In this document: one piece after another, positions 10,482 through 23,562 of the stretch | Layout of the letters: the number at the start of each line of letters is the position of its first letter | Numbering within the stretch: position 1 is the first letter of the stretch | Assembly (NCBI GenBank): GCA_034696485.1 | Contig: JAQIWT010000167.1 | Coordinates: forward strand, 1-30,379 | Direction of reading: 5' to 3' | DNA: 30,379 nucleotides | DNA from: Isohypsibius dastychi | Taxonomy: Eukaryota; Tardigrada; Eutardigrada; Parachela; Isohypsibiidae | Translations under genes and position numbers: made by a program | The notes under the pieces: generated by a model | Databases searched by the model: none | The model's input: only the letters and a program-made list of their open reading frames with translations | What the model was told of the DNA's origin: nothing

Positions 10482-10870
10482 TTTGAGCTCTGCGACTTGT
10501 ACAGAGAATATTTACATGTTCGGTATGAGTAAAAGCACAAACCAAGCGTAACAAGTGTCCCGAGGCGCTTCTTTTGTTTGTCTTTTTTGTTTTGTTGGTC
10601 GTATTTGTTAAGAACTTGCTTATTCGATCTGAATGCATGAATTTGTCCTTGTTCGACACTTCTCATCGCCACTGAGCGTATTGATCAAGTGAAACAGACC
10701 TAAATCTGACATGTAGACTTGTACCATGTAAGTTGATTTCTCGCAGTTCCAAATTCAGTACATCGATGCATTGATATGCGTATTTTATCGATTAATCTAG
10801 TGAACGAAATTGAAGCATCTTTCGGAAAACTCTGGTTTCATTCATGAGAGCTTTTATTGTGGCTCTTGTG
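10482..10870. other. Gap between tandem astacin genes
   Basis: This 389-base gap contains the 5' flank of the gene starting at 10481 and the 3' flank of the gene ending at 10871. I see no coding exon here. An AATAAA on the minus strand at 10853-10858 lies 12 bases after the upstream gene's stop codon and supports its end. Confidence 0.5.
10853..10858 (-). promoter_or_regulatory. Polyadenylation signal AATAAA for the short astacin gene
   Basis: AATAAA on the minus strand, 12 bases downstream of the TAG stop at 10871-10873. Its position argues that the astacin gene really ends here, without the extra C-terminal exons found in its paralogues. Confidence 0.6.
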
Positions 10871-12438
<1,568 letters not shown>

Positions 12439-12746
12439 TTGAAGCAGGGTCAATTAGATTGATTATCGTTCTTCCGGGGTCTGCTTCCTCACGCGTCTTC
12501 CGAATGCTATTCATTGTTCTCAAAGCCGCCACAGCCTTGGGGTAACATCAGTTTTTTTATTTTGACGTCATATCAACAGGTTTAAGAATTTCATTAAGAG
12601 TGTATTCTACAACCAACATGCCCAGCCGCATTTTTCATTTATTTTTTAGCATTCAGGCCTGCATATAGAAATTTAAAACAGGCCATGTCAAATGTTGTTT
12701 TCCTCAATTCGACATTCCCACAAAGATTGCAGCAAGAAAAAAGTCC
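12439..12746. other. Gap upstream of the astacin gene and downstream of the tRNA
   Basis: About 308 bases between the astacin start at 12438 and the tRNA terminator at 12747. I see no coding exon or repeat; it probably contains the astacin promoter. Confidence 0.45.
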
Positions 12747-12753
12747 AAAAAAA
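12747..12753 (-). terminator. RNA polymerase III T-run terminator of tRNA-Asn
   Basis: A run of seven T on the minus strand directly follows the tRNA discriminator base, the normal Pol III stop signal. It supports an expressed gene. Confidence 0.85.
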
Positions 12754-12848
12754 CGCTCCTGGGTGGATTCGAACCACCAACCTTTCGGTCACCACTAGTT
12801 GTTCGTGTATTAACAGCCGAACGCGCTAACCAGTTGCGCCACAGAAGC
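12754..12848 (-). tRNA. tRNA-Asn (anticodon GTT) with a 21-base intron
   Basis: The cloverleaf folds completely: acceptor stem GCTTCTG with CAGGAGC (one G-U pair), D stem GCGC/GCGC, anticodon stem TTCGG/CCGAA, variable loop AGGTT, T stem GGTGG/CCACC and discriminator G. Anticodon GTT lies at 12814-12812. A 21-base intron at 12810-12790 interrupts the loop between positions 37 and 38, the canonical place for eukaryotic tRNA introns. Box A (TGGCGCAACTGG) and box B (GGTTCGAATCC) are intact, and a T-run follows. The gene lies on the same strand as the astacins flanking it. Introns in tRNA-Asn are unusual in animals. Confidence 0.95.
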
Positions 12849-13297
12849 TTACTTTACGCATTAATGTTTTTATTTTGAGCTGACAATTTCAAAGATTGAG
12901 CATCCAGTGGAATCACAATAACCGACCGTCCTAGCAATAAAATTGTCGAGTGCATACGTGATCAGCCTGGGATCATTCACTAGCATCGCAAAAGAACAGA
13001 AGGCTTAACATCGTGCATTGCAGAGCCAGAGACAGCTACGGAAGAAACACGAACATAATTCATTCAAAATCCGTTTCGCAAGATCAACCTCCGCTGTTGT
13101 CTGTCAGATCTCATTGCGGTTGTGGATTGAAATACCACAATCTTTCACCCACGGGTTCTACTTTTTCATGTTCAAACTTTTATTGACTTTTTACATGACA
13201 CAAGAAACGAATCCGGTAAGAAACTGTGCATGCGTGTTCATGAGGAGGGTAATAAATATTATGACAAAGGCAGAATGGTGATGTTAAGCAAAGCTTT
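12849..13297. other. Region upstream of tRNA-Asn, downstream of an astacin gene
   Basis: About 450 bases between the tRNA 5' end and the stop codon of the astacin gene ending at 13298. A plus-strand open frame at 13018-13281 has no motif and no clear start context; I do not call it. I see no other feature. Confidence 0.4.
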
Positions 13298-15145
13298 TTA
13301 ACAATGCCAGGACATAGTTTCATAGCTCTCCTGCAATTTCATTCCTCCATTATCATCAGGCTCACTCTTAAACAAACTGTGCAAAACCAATGTCTGATCG
13401 TTGAGCATCGTTGTTTCCACAGAACGCACTTGTCCCGCAGCCAGGTCAATCTGTTGTGGGAACATGTCATCTGGAACAGGACAGCTTCCTCAACCAAGGT
13501 CATTTGTCTCATATATTCAGCTCTTACCATAATTTGGGACGTATGTAACCGAGAATCTCGAGGTTTTTTGCACAATTTTCTTAGTATGGTATACATGAGG
13601 AATGAGCGTCTTCAACACAGTACGAGCATGTATAAAGCTGACTTTGTTCTCCGGACATTTCAACGTTTTCGTGGGAATTATCTTCGGGGCTGCTGTTTCG
13701 CTGATGTCTTCTTTAACCTATATTTTAAATAAAAATCTTGTCGCTGTAGGGATGAGATTCAACTTAGATAACCAACCTGAATTCGAGGCCGTTTCTTTGT
13801 CAAGCGGGGATTAGGTGTGACCTTTACTCTTTTCCTGGCCACCGTCGTTGGCTGAATAAGATCCTCTTCTTCAATGTCAAGTTTGATTTCAACATCTTCT
13901 TCTTCTTCAGCTGGAGTTGTTGTAGCTGGTTTGGTACGCGGCTTTTTCGTTGTTGGAGCTTCGGTTTCTTTGGGAAATCCCCCAGCGCTCTTCTTTTCAC
14001 ATCCATACGCCATCCGAATTCGTTTGACATCCAAAGCGCTCAAGTTGGCCTTCTGACCAATCTTGGCACCTTTAGTGTTACCAATGATTGTCGGTGAATC
14101 GGGACTGATGGCGAAGGCATTCCAGACATAATGCAAAACCGATGAGTAATCATAAGGCAGCCCAAAAGTGTATCCGTCAAACTTTTGAAATTGAAAAAGA
14201 CTGTCTGTAATCCAGAATAAGAATTGAACACATCCAAATCAACTGGGAAGATATTTCACTACTTGGCTTAACGTTTTCAAAATCGATGGTGATATATTGA
14301 TCACGATCCATTCGAGATTGTTCATGATAGAATCCCAGAGCATGCATGAGTTCATGCTGGACATCACCTAACTCATCCAAGCAGCCTCTTGTGACGGATA
14401 CCGTCTGATCTCCACCTTGCCGGCCGACGCTTGAATAGCACCTGCATCACAAATAAAATGGCCATTCCAAGCGATGTTCACAATTATTCATACGTACCCC
14501 ATTCCTCGTACAATCTTAATATAATCCTCTTCATTCTCCTTTAATTTGAATTCAATGCATCCATCTGTCAGTTCCGTCATGGCGTCCATCGCTCCTCGTA
14601 TCAGCTTCTTTTCTTTCTCAGCTAAGTCAGACGTTTAATGTTTCAGGAAAACTTGTTATTAAATGCACTACTTACTGAATGTGTTGGATAATGTGTAGGG
14701 AACAGTGTTATCCGGCCAGCGGTATTTCTCGTCTTTGATGACGTTTGCGGCATACTGGGAAAACTGCAATAGAATCCCAAAGTCAGCACATGTGTTTTTC
14801 GCAGCTTGAGAGAAACGTCATAAATTCTCCAAGTGTTTCTCAGTTTCATTCGTGACCAAACTCCAGAGATCCTTACTTCATCCATGGATTGGTCGGCATC
14901 AATCCTGTCAATATCACCTTGGAAAAGGCTGTTGTTGAAGTGATCTGCTGGTTTCCCGGCATATTTCGCATAGAGCTCTGGGTCGAGATAATTCTTCCAA
15001 TCTTGATCACCAGAAATATATTTAAATAAGATCATCCTATCACGAGAGATTAGATGGACAAACCTGCTCGTAACGCAAGCACCAATTCTGTTCTGATGAA
15101 CAATACGTATGCAACAAACAAATTAGATGAAATCCGGCCCATCAT
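13298..15145 (-). CDS. Secreted astacin metalloprotease with acidic linker and C-terminal module (8 exons, 468 aa)
   Basis: Fourth member of the array. Exons: 15145-15064, 15001-14877, 14763-14676, 14621-14498, 14441-14263, 14204-13777, 13717-13528 and 13488-13298; phases all agree. A signal peptide, FQGD prodomain switch and RWPDNTVPY mature start precede the zinc motif [19 protein letters not shown]. The Met-turn is SSVLHY, with Leu in place of Met (codon TTG). The domain ends with AYGC. It is followed by a Thr/Pro/Lys stretch, an acidic stretch (AEEEEDVEIKLDIEEE) and then the module PTKTLKCP to ETMSWHC shared with two paralogues. Leu is a conservative change at the Met-turn, so activity is likely retained, but this is inference. 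The last exon's acceptor (GTTGAG) is weak; its phase and the conserved tail motif support it. Confidence 0.85.
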
Positions 15146-15408
15146 GTTGAATGACTTCTTCTATGTGCGTCAAATGAAGTGTTTTCAAGCTAAACAACGG
15201 CATTTTAGCCTCAGGTTCTCTGCCACTTCTCACCCGACAAACGCCAAATGCAGGTCCATATCAACTTCACGACGCAATATTTGCCATTTCTTATTAAAAC
15301 ACGTGACAGCAAATAATTTATTGTTTCCAATCGTCAAATTACAGACTAACCATGTTTCCGTTCAAAAGTTAATACTCAGTACCATGACGATGCTCATTTG
15401 ATAGATCA

Positions 15409-17037
15409 TCATGTTGCACAGCTCCATGATCTTGTCTCAAAGACTTCTTGACTTTTTCTTCCCCCCTTTCGATTTTCGTCTTCCAGCCAGGTGTGCAATA
15501 CCGTGGTCTGCTCATTCACAGTTCGTGTTTCCACACTTTTGATCACGCCACTAAACACAGCCTGGGTTGATGTCAGAAGGGAGGCTGTAAATCCAAAAAT
15601 ATGTTATCAACAGTGCAATTTTTATTAAAGAAAAACTTACTGTATTCGCTGACTTTCTTTATTAAAGAGGACGCTCTTGTAGAGTGGGCAAAACGTGTAC
15701 TAACTCCGTCCCATATTGTCGTTTGCGATAATGTGTGAACATACATCAGGGAGATCCTGTTTCGTGGACATTTAAGTGTCTTCGTTGGACGAATAAATTT
15801 GACCGGCTCAGGATGATCGACTACTTCCTCGGGGGACTCTGGAGATGTTTGTTCAGGATCGTCTGCGATCTTTGGGATTCTACGCATTGTGGTGGTCGTC
15901 ACTCTACGTTTCTTGGCCGGTGTTGCCCTTTCAGGACATTTGTACGCGCGACGAATACGTTGCTGATCAATTGGGCTCAGATTTTCATTCTGTCCAATAA
16001 AAGTATTCTTTTTCTTTGGAAGGATTGTGGGGATGCTTGGGTCAATGGCAAAAGCTGTCCATGGGTAATGCATGACCGATTCATAATCATACGGTAATCC
16101 GTATGTAAGCCCATCAAATATCTCAAACTGACGTTCTTGCCCTTTGGGAAAAACACGCTTTAACACGAGATTCTTAATATCAGGTTGTCACCTTTGATGA
16201 TGTTATCCCAGTTGACTTCGATGAAGTCATCGCGATCACGTCGCGATATTTCATGGAAGAATCCCAGAGCGTGCATGAGTTCATGTTGGATATCACCAAG
16301 AGCTTCCATGCAGCCTCGAGCAAGAGACAATTTCTGCTCCCCACCTTGTCGCCCAACCGCCGAATAACACCTGCTCAGTCAAATGATATTATATAGATTT
16401 TGGAGAATCTAGCCTGGAAGATATCGTCCGACCCTGACAGAAGTCATTCTCACCCTAATCCTCTCAAGATGTGAACATAATCAGACTCATCTGTTTGTTT
16501 GAGAAATTTGATGCAATTATCCGTGAGATCACTCATTGCAGCCATAGCTCTCTCAATAATGTCGACGTGAGAAGTCGCTAAAAGAGAATGATATTAGGAT
16601 TTAAACCAACATGTTGAGAAATGGAAAGTACAGAAGGTTGGGCTGATTGAATAATAAACAGTGTTGTCCGGCCATCGTAGATTGGAGTTGCGGACCATAT
16701 TGGCAGCCATTTCTGAAGTCTGAAAGGTAGTAGAAAAGTACAAAGTATTGTTTGCGACAAATATCGTGCTACACCGCATTGACCTCTTGGTATGACATGT
16801 CCGGATCAACAGAAGCGATATCTCCTTGGAAGAGACTAATGTTGAAATAGCTGTGTGGTTTTCCGACATATTGTTGATAGCTTCCTGGGTCCAGAAAGGT
16901 CCGCCAATCTAAGCCTGTGCAGATTAGTTAACTGAACGCGGATATCTGTTGTGTATGTTACCGGATCTGAGGGCAAAGCAGGTCAAGGGCAGCAGAAGAA
17001 CAAAATGCAGTGGTGGAATATTAGTTGACCAATACAT
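15409..17037 (-). CDS. Secreted astacin metalloprotease with C-terminal module (7 exons, 422 aa)
   Basis: Fifth and 5'-most member of the array in transcription order. Exons: 17037-16962, 16908-16784, 16719-16632, 16577-16454, 16370-16192, 16141-15641 and 15584-15409; phases all agree. A signal peptide (LHFVLLLPLTCFALRS) leads a prodomain with FQGD, then RWPDNTVYY, the zinc motif [19 protein letters not shown] and an intact Met-turn ESVMHY, so all catalytic features are present. After the last domain Cys comes a basic/Thr stretch, an acidic stretch and the module PTKTLKCP to ETRSWSC. The last exon is 176 bases, the same as in the pseudoenzyme paralogue at 8731-10481. Exon 2 could also end at 16775, adding three residues; 16784 gives the 125-base length found in two paralogues. 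Intron 5 is only 50 bases. Confidence 0.88.
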
Positions 17038-17847
17038 GATTCAATGACAATAACTCAGTACCTATCTACCGCATTAATTCACCGCAGTATGGTACTGCCA
17101 CTTTTAAATTTTTTCTTCGCAGTTTCGTTGAAATACTGCGAACTTTTACCTTTTTGAAAACATTACTCCCTTCATTACATAAGACAAGACGCAGCATTGC
17201 TCACATTGAAACGGACATGGTTAGGCCCGCGTTTTTCCGGTGACGTCATTCGAGCGACATCGCCACCTTTCAGGACATTTCAATCTTGGAGAACAACTAC
17301 ATACTCTCGTTCTAATTTAGCCTCGATACCATCGCCACGATGAATGCAGCGCTCACCAGCTCATACAGTATCATTTAAACAGTCAACGAAGGACCATTTA
17401 TGGAAATACGGCAAGCTTCTAAAAGAACGAATTTTGTTCGTTCCTTTTTGTGAATTGCATAAATCATCGCGATTGGAGAATAAGATGTTGTCACACCTGG
17501 TCCTAATTTGTTTTCCACTCTGGGGCAACGAGCTAATCTGCCCGGTATTTCGAAATCTGAACGGCATTCAATTCTCGAAATCAATAAGATCGATAAAAAA
17601 ACACAGAATGGAAATGAAACGCTGATTTGAAGTGGACACATGCACAACTCTGGCCATTATCCCAGATTATTTGTTTAACCACGCATTCCATTCATCATTC
17701 GTTTGTTCAGTGGCCTCTTGCGGGATACAAAGTGATCCAAATCGGAAATGTACAATATCGAGCTTCGGTGCATACCTTTCCTCCAGATGAAGAGAATCAT
17801 GTTCACTTTCTGTTCGTTCACACTTCGTTTCGATCACTCCATAAATA
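17038..17847. other. Intergenic region between divergent astacin and receptor genes
   Basis: About 810 bases between the astacin array (minus) and the large receptor gene (plus). Opposing open frames near 17344-17647 overlap on both strands without motifs or splice continuity, so I do not call them. The stretch presumably holds the promoters of both genes. Confidence 0.45.
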
Positions 17848-20257
17848 ATGAATAAAGTTGGACCGGATACCTACTTTTCAACAGAGGATGATGTTAGCGA
17901 ATCCAATCCGCAATCCATCATCGGTGAATTATTTACTCCAAATAACCATTTCAATCTACAATTGTTTCAATCTTCAGTTCCAAAGTTCCGCCGTGAATCC
18001 AGTTATCTCTCATCAGAATTCAATCCCTCAACAAACGGTTCAATGAAGGTCATGAACAGTAATGGCGGCCTCAACGATAACCTCTACCTCCACCCCGAAG
18101 TTCATGATCCAAGAACACAGACCAACATGAGTGATCATTCAAAATTCTCACGAAGTCCAAATTTTAACGTTAAAAGGCGATCCGGTAATCCGGTACTCGG
18201 ACAGGTGACTAGCACACATCAGATTGGTATTCTTGCTCAGGCTATGTTAGAGTACTATACAGGTGGCAATGGACTTTGGAACTGACGATATAATAACTGA
18301 CTCTATCGCATCGACAAGACTTTGGCAAATATTCCGAACGCTCCTTATTACAATGTCCATCCTTGGATTGTATCATCCATCTAGAGAGGATGTCAAAGAA
18401 CGGGACGCGGCCTGCTACGGGAAAGGTATGGCGACCTTTTTCGATTTTGAAATATAAATGGTCATGGTCACTACGGCCCCTGTAACAAAGACCTCACTGC
18501 ACATGTAACACGGAAACCTGTTTTAATTTCATGCTTCATTTTTTCAGTTTCCATGCGAGTCCTCCTCATATTTTGGGGTCTGGCCATTGGAATATTCATC
18601 TTCTTCGTCATCATCTTGATAGCATGTTATACGGACGTATCCAACGGCCTGACAATCTTGACAATCACCGAACTCTGCGTCCTGCTATGCCTCATCAACG
18701 CATTGATCCAACTCATACTATTCTTCATCACTTTTGATTCAACTGATCGATATGAAGAGATGTTGCAGAGCTGGTGTATTTGGTTACGATGGCAGAATGA
18801 GCGTCGTGGCCCTTATCTATCCAGCTGGATAACAATCATCACTTTATTCGCCGGTACAACATTTATTCTCCCCATTCTAAAAACAAGCGAACATTCTCCC
18901 AATTATAGTTGCATATGCATTGACAATCTCTATACTGGTTGGATTGTCAACATTCGGGCATCTTCGTAGCTTCGGGCTTGATGTCGTCCCGTTTACCCTG
19001 CAATCAACCTTTTCTGATAATCCCAGTTTGTACGAAGGCTTTCGTGTCTGTTTCGTCATGGCATTCACATTTGCCACTTTCATCGCATCGCTGCATGTCG
19101 CGTTCATCGCATCTGTGTGTCGGATGATCTCGTATGAACTCAGAATGTTGGCCCGTGAAGTACAGGTGGAAGTTCGAGGTCATGTTGTCATCTGGGATAT
19201 GAAATTGGTTCGTACGCATTCAAGGACATTTCAACAATCCGTCTCACTTATATCTTCTAGGAGCCCTTATCCGGCCAGGAGGTCACCGTCATGGAATATC
19301 TTCGTCGGAAACATAGTAAACTGTGCAATGTTGTATCGGTTCTAGACTCGAGCATTCGCGAGTCCATCTTCTTCAGCTATGCCCTCAATCTACCAATCAC
19401 AATTATCAACCTATACGTACTTTTTCTGCGCTCATCGGATGATGACTTTTTCTTGGGTGGAACACTTGTCCTGTCAACAGTTCATTCAGCTCTGCAGATG
19501 GCCATTATTTGGTTATCCGCCATTGAAGTCCATGTTTGGGTAAGGAGGAAATTAGCACAATCGTGTTGTCATCTCAAGGACGCTTGGTTGTTTTATCCAG
19601 GCCCACAAGCCCGGACGGATTCTGCAGGCTATAGACATTCATGAGAAGAAATATATCACGCATGCTCACCAGACTTCGGTGAGTCGGTCACCGAAAAATT
19701 CAATGTCTGACTATTCGATTCCTCTCTAGCTCTTCCTGTTCATGACATCCTTGAAAGCCCGGACAATTGGCTTGACACTATGGGGCATGCTTCCACTGAC
19801 TCGAAAGTTTTGTCTAGGGGTACGGTTGACTATTTTCTCATATTGAGAATTGTTGTTTCAACCTGGTTTCCTAAAGGTCATATTGATCATCGTAACATTT
19901 CTCATCATCCTGACTGCCCACGCGCTAAGACCACTCCAGCTTCTACCACGCAACCTCACATCTCTACATTACCATTCTACTACACTTTCAACACCTCCGA
20001 CCATAGACATGGCTCCATTGAACGTGGAAGCTACATCTCCACTCATTACGGCAGCAAGTGAAACTAGAGAGGAGTACAGTGGACCTTTCGCGAGCGCCAA
20101 CTGGCCAAGTGATTTCACGATACCCCTCATACTTGATTCAGGAAATTCATCGAATGATTTTGATCCAATAGTCCAACGTATGCTCATATTATCTTCCACT
20201 AGTCTACTTCAAAACATAACAGCCGAAAATGTTACCGTCTCTCTTCCACCAATCTGA
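17848..20257 (+). CDS. Gustatory-receptor-like 7TM protein with long N- and C-terminal extensions (8 exons, 650 aa)
   Basis: Predicted receptor of the Gr/GUR superfamily. Exons: 17848-18204, 18263-18425, 18548-18853, 18909-19207, 19261-19539, 19601-19678, 19730-19819 and 19877-20257; phases all agree. Residues 1-119 form a hydrophilic Ser/Asn-rich N-terminus, presumably cytosolic in this inverted-topology family. Hydrophobic segments then follow. The penultimate exon carries LKARTIGLTLWGMLPLTRK, the conserved block before segment 7, and segment 7 (VILIIVTFLIILTAHAL) opens the last exon. About 105 residues of Ser/Thr-rich tail with NIT and NVT sequons follow, which is long for the family. The intron between exons 3 and 4 is needed to keep segment 3 in frame. 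Introns flanking the block before segment 7 match those of the receptors at 931 and 2626. An in-frame TAA two codons upstream fixes the start ATG. Size and layout resemble the EGL-47/GUR type of nematode receptor, but orthology is unproven. Confidence 0.8.
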
Positions 20258-20562
20258 TTGTTTTCCACAGTTGGCCACCGTTAGCTCTTCCTCTCGGCGG
20301 TCAGAAAATGTGTTCACTGAAAAATGGTTCCTTTTCTTCGTTTGCAGATACACTGTGAGTTCGCTCCTAGTACAAACTGGACAGATTAAAGTGACAAGTT
20401 CATTGCACTCACCAATCTTATCATATCTTCACGCGTGTGTCTAATCGACCATAACCTTCTTTTTCTGCCTGTTGACAGTAATTCAATTCGGCCAAAGTGT
20501 GCATGAGTTCAAGAGCAATTCCAAAACAATCTTGTATTTGATTTTCACCGAGGTCCATCAAA
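20258..20562. other. Gap between receptor and P450 genes
   Basis: A 305-base stretch with no coding exon visible. It should hold the receptor's 3' end and the P450 promoter; no AATAAA is evident. Confidence 0.4.
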
Positions 20563-22796
20563 ATGATCGATTTACTTCCCGCTGTATTTGGTCTTCTTGT
20601 GGCGTATTTCATCGGGTAAAAGGCCTTCCATGCTTTCTTAAACCTGAGTTTAGTTTTGTTTCTCTATAGATCTGCAGTTTATAAGAACTACTACTGGAGA
20701 CGTCATGGAATACCAGGACCCATCATCTGGCCCCTTTTTGGCTGTTTCCTGGAAATTGCTTCGGTAATAGACTCATATCCCGATCTTGCATCGGTATCCA
20801 ACATACAGTATTCCATAGATTTTGATTGCAGAAAGGTGAAGTTCAGTTTCATCTTAAATGGAACAAGCGGGGCAAACGTTTATTTGGGTATGCGTTGTTG
20901 ATGTGCATTTCAACATTCTCTGTGTTCATTGCTGGAATCCATTCTGCAGCTACTTTGATGGACCAACTCCAGTGCTCGTAGTTGCAGAGCCAGGTCAAAT
21001 AACACAGCTCCCGAAATCAAATCCTTAACCATTTAATATCTCTTTGTAGACATGTTGAAGAGTATTCTGGTTAAAGACTTCCATCACTTCACAAGCAGAA
21101 GAGTAAAACAAATCCTCTCTATTGAGTGTTCTAATATATCGGTATTCGTTATCTCAGGTCCTTGACATACACGGCGAATTACTCGATAACGGATTACCAA
21201 ACTTGGACGGTCAGCGGTGGAAGGTTCAACTAGATGTCCTTCTCGACACACTTTCATACAAATTTACATGTCCTGTTTTCATAGGATACCAGGAGTGTAT
21301 TGTTACCAACGTTCACAGCCAGTAAAATGCGCGAGATGGACAGTTTGGTCAATGAATGCTGTCGCACAATGATGACAAACCTGGCACAGCTGGCCAAAGT
21401 GGGAGATCAAGTCGATGTCAAAACGTATTCCACGCTCGTTGTCGAACATTTCTTCCACGTTGTCTCAGATCTTTGTGATTTCAGATTCTTCGGTAATTAC
21501 AGCATGGACGCCATGGCTTCCGTTTTCTTTGGAGTAAAAATAGACTCACAGAACACACCTAATGATCCATTTGTCAAACATGCTACTGCGAACTTGAATC
21601 AACAGAGCTTCTCCAACCCAGTTCTCATTCTTGCTGGTAATAACAAGACTAATTTCGTCATTGGGATCAGTAATAATGCTTTTGTTGTTACAGTGCTTTT
21701 CCCGCAGTTCTCCGCTTTGTGGAGATTGTTCAAAGTTCAGTATATGAAACGGGAATGTCAGGAGTTTTTTGTGGACAACACGAAAAGGATTATGGAGATG
21801 CGTCTGCAGTCTAAGGAGGTACCACGTCTAATCAACCAGTCACCGATCAAAATGATCTATTTTCATTCTTTAGAGCCGGCGGGATTTTCTGCAGATCATG
21901 TTGAACTCTCTGAAAACAGAACATTTTACAAACTCTGAAGGTCTAGCTGAAGACAAGTCGGCAATGCCAGCTTTGAATTCCAAGTCAGGAGGATACAAGA
22001 TGAGCATGGACCAAGTTATTGCCCAATCCATCGTTTTCCTCTTTGCCGGCTTCGACCCAATCTCGACAGTGCTCTCCTTCATGGCTCACTGCCTTGCCAC
22101 CAATCCTGATGTCCAGGATAAACTCAGGGAAGAAATTAAGACGCACTTGAAAGAGAATAGCGAACCAAGTTATGATTCCATCGCTTCGTTGAAATATTTG
22201 GACATGTGCCTTAATGAGGTGCTGAGATTGTATCCGCCATTTTGGAGGTCTGATCGGCTGTGTAATAAAGACTGGGAATATAATGGGCTGAAAGTGTCAA
22301 GAGGCACAGTTGTGATAATTTCGGGTGTCGGCATTCAACGTGACCCAGCATATTGGCCTGATCCGGAGAGTTTCAGTCCCGAAAGGTTACGCTGCATCTT
22401 TTTTGTCGGTAAATCGGATTATGATGACAATACTTATACAGGTTCTCCGAAAATAACGGTAGCAAGTTTGATCCGTCGATATTCCAAGCTTTCGGACAGG
22501 GACCGCGTGACTGCATCGGAAGACGTAGGAATTTTGTCCACGCTGTGAACATGGCTGCATTTGTTAGATTTCTTTGCAGGTTTTGTTCTTTTTCAAATTA
22601 AGATCGTGATGGCCAATATTCTCCGACAGTTTCGAATTGTTGCTTCTCCGAAAACGAAGGTGAGCCTCGGCATTGTTCCGAGTAGTCTGATGGAAATCAC
22701 GATGTTGGTATTCCGTTGCAGGTCCCATTAGAACTGATTGATGGAGTCTCGATGACTGCCAAAGGTGGAATATGGGTCGCTTTTGAAAAACTGTGA
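20563..22796 (+). CDS. Cytochrome P450 monooxygenase, CYP3-clade-like (13 exons, 510 aa)
   Basis: Predicted microsomal heme monooxygenase. Exons: 20563-20615, 20670-20763, 20832-20887, 20950-20993, 21050-21102, 21158-21223, 21285-21424, 21485-21636, 21694-21818, 21874-22385, 22442-22524, 22580-22659 and 22722-22796; phases all agree. An N-terminal membrane anchor is followed by the basic and Pro-rich hinge YYWRRHGIPGP. The helix C motif is WKDTR (121-125), the ExxR motif is EVLR (376-379), PERF is followed by FDPSIF, and the heme loop is FGQGPRDCIGRR with Cys456. The I-helix reads AGFDPIST (319-326): Asp322 is kept, but the expected Thr after the acid is Pro. Length, hinge and WKxTR suit nematode CYP13-like or other CYP3-clade enzymes. 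The small introns of about 50-70 bases are easy to miss: without them the reading breaks into fragments, but every break is repaired by a GT-AG intron, so the gene looks intact. Confidence 0.92.
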
Positions 22797-23334
22797 GTAA
22801 CCGTCATTCATCAGCTGAAAGATGCTCCTGTCAGGTCTTGTCATTTTCTGTCGTTTCTACATAATCTTTGGCGATTTCTTACCTTACAACTAATTCTGAT
22901 TGTAATTGTCTCCATTTGGAACCCTGGCAATATGAAACCTAAATGCGGTATGGTTGCTGATTTTCGTTCCAATCCACCCCGATCAGGTTTGTGACCGTGT
23001 GCGTTTCTTAACATTCGAATTGACTCTCCTGGTGCCAGAATCGGGTTCAAGCAGGGTTCACTTTGAAGTGACAGATCGGAATAAAAGACTGTTTAGTAAG
23101 CCTACGTCTGATTATGAGTATAGGCTTCGAACTGCGTATCGTTCCTTCAGTTCTGTAATTGTTATCAAGATCCAGTACGGTGAATTGTTCGGCACGATGC
23201 GAAAACGCTGCTATCATCCTTCTAGCTATAGTATCTCGTTCAGTTCGACATAGCTTCCACTGTTGTGGCTGGGATTGGAATGGATTGCAATCCAATTGTG
23301 GGATGCATAGTGGAATGAAAGCAGTTGGACACTA

Positions 23335-23353
23335 GGGGGGGGGGGGGGTGGGG
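23335..23353 (+). repeat. Poly-G tract
   Basis: Fourteen consecutive G, a T and four more G. Such tracts can form G-quadruplexes and often vary in length; they are also a place where assemblies go wrong. Confidence 0.9.
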
Positions 23354-23556
23354 CGCATTCTCTTCTCCCGTTTTGCCATACGGTTCAAAATTCGTGATGT
23401 TTGACACATCTTCACTATCGTAGATAACTTTAATCACTTCACCAGATCGTACATATGTCTACGGCATTTTGCAAAATGCAACTAGTTCACCAAACACATT
23501 TCACAAAACAAAAGGTCACTTTTTAGCGAGCTGACTGTACAGTCTGTATGTACAAC

Positions 23557-23562
23557 TTTATT
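23557..23562 (-). promoter_or_regulatory. Polyadenylation signal AATAAA for the small secreted-protein gene
   Basis: AATAAA on the minus strand 32 bases downstream of the stop codon at 23595-23597, a normal distance for the 3' end of the gene. Confidence 0.55.

Noticed and set aside
13018-13281. Plus-strand open frame between tRNA and astacin
   Set aside because: No motif, no signal peptide and no supporting splice or poly(A) evidence.
17344-17647. Opposing open frames upstream of the third receptor
   Set aside because: They overlap each other on both strands and none continues by a plausible intron into the receptor, whose start is fixed by an upstream in-frame stop.
22954-23295. Open frames on both strands downstream of the P450
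   Set aside because: Short, motif-free and mutually antisense; the P450 C-terminus is complete at 22796.
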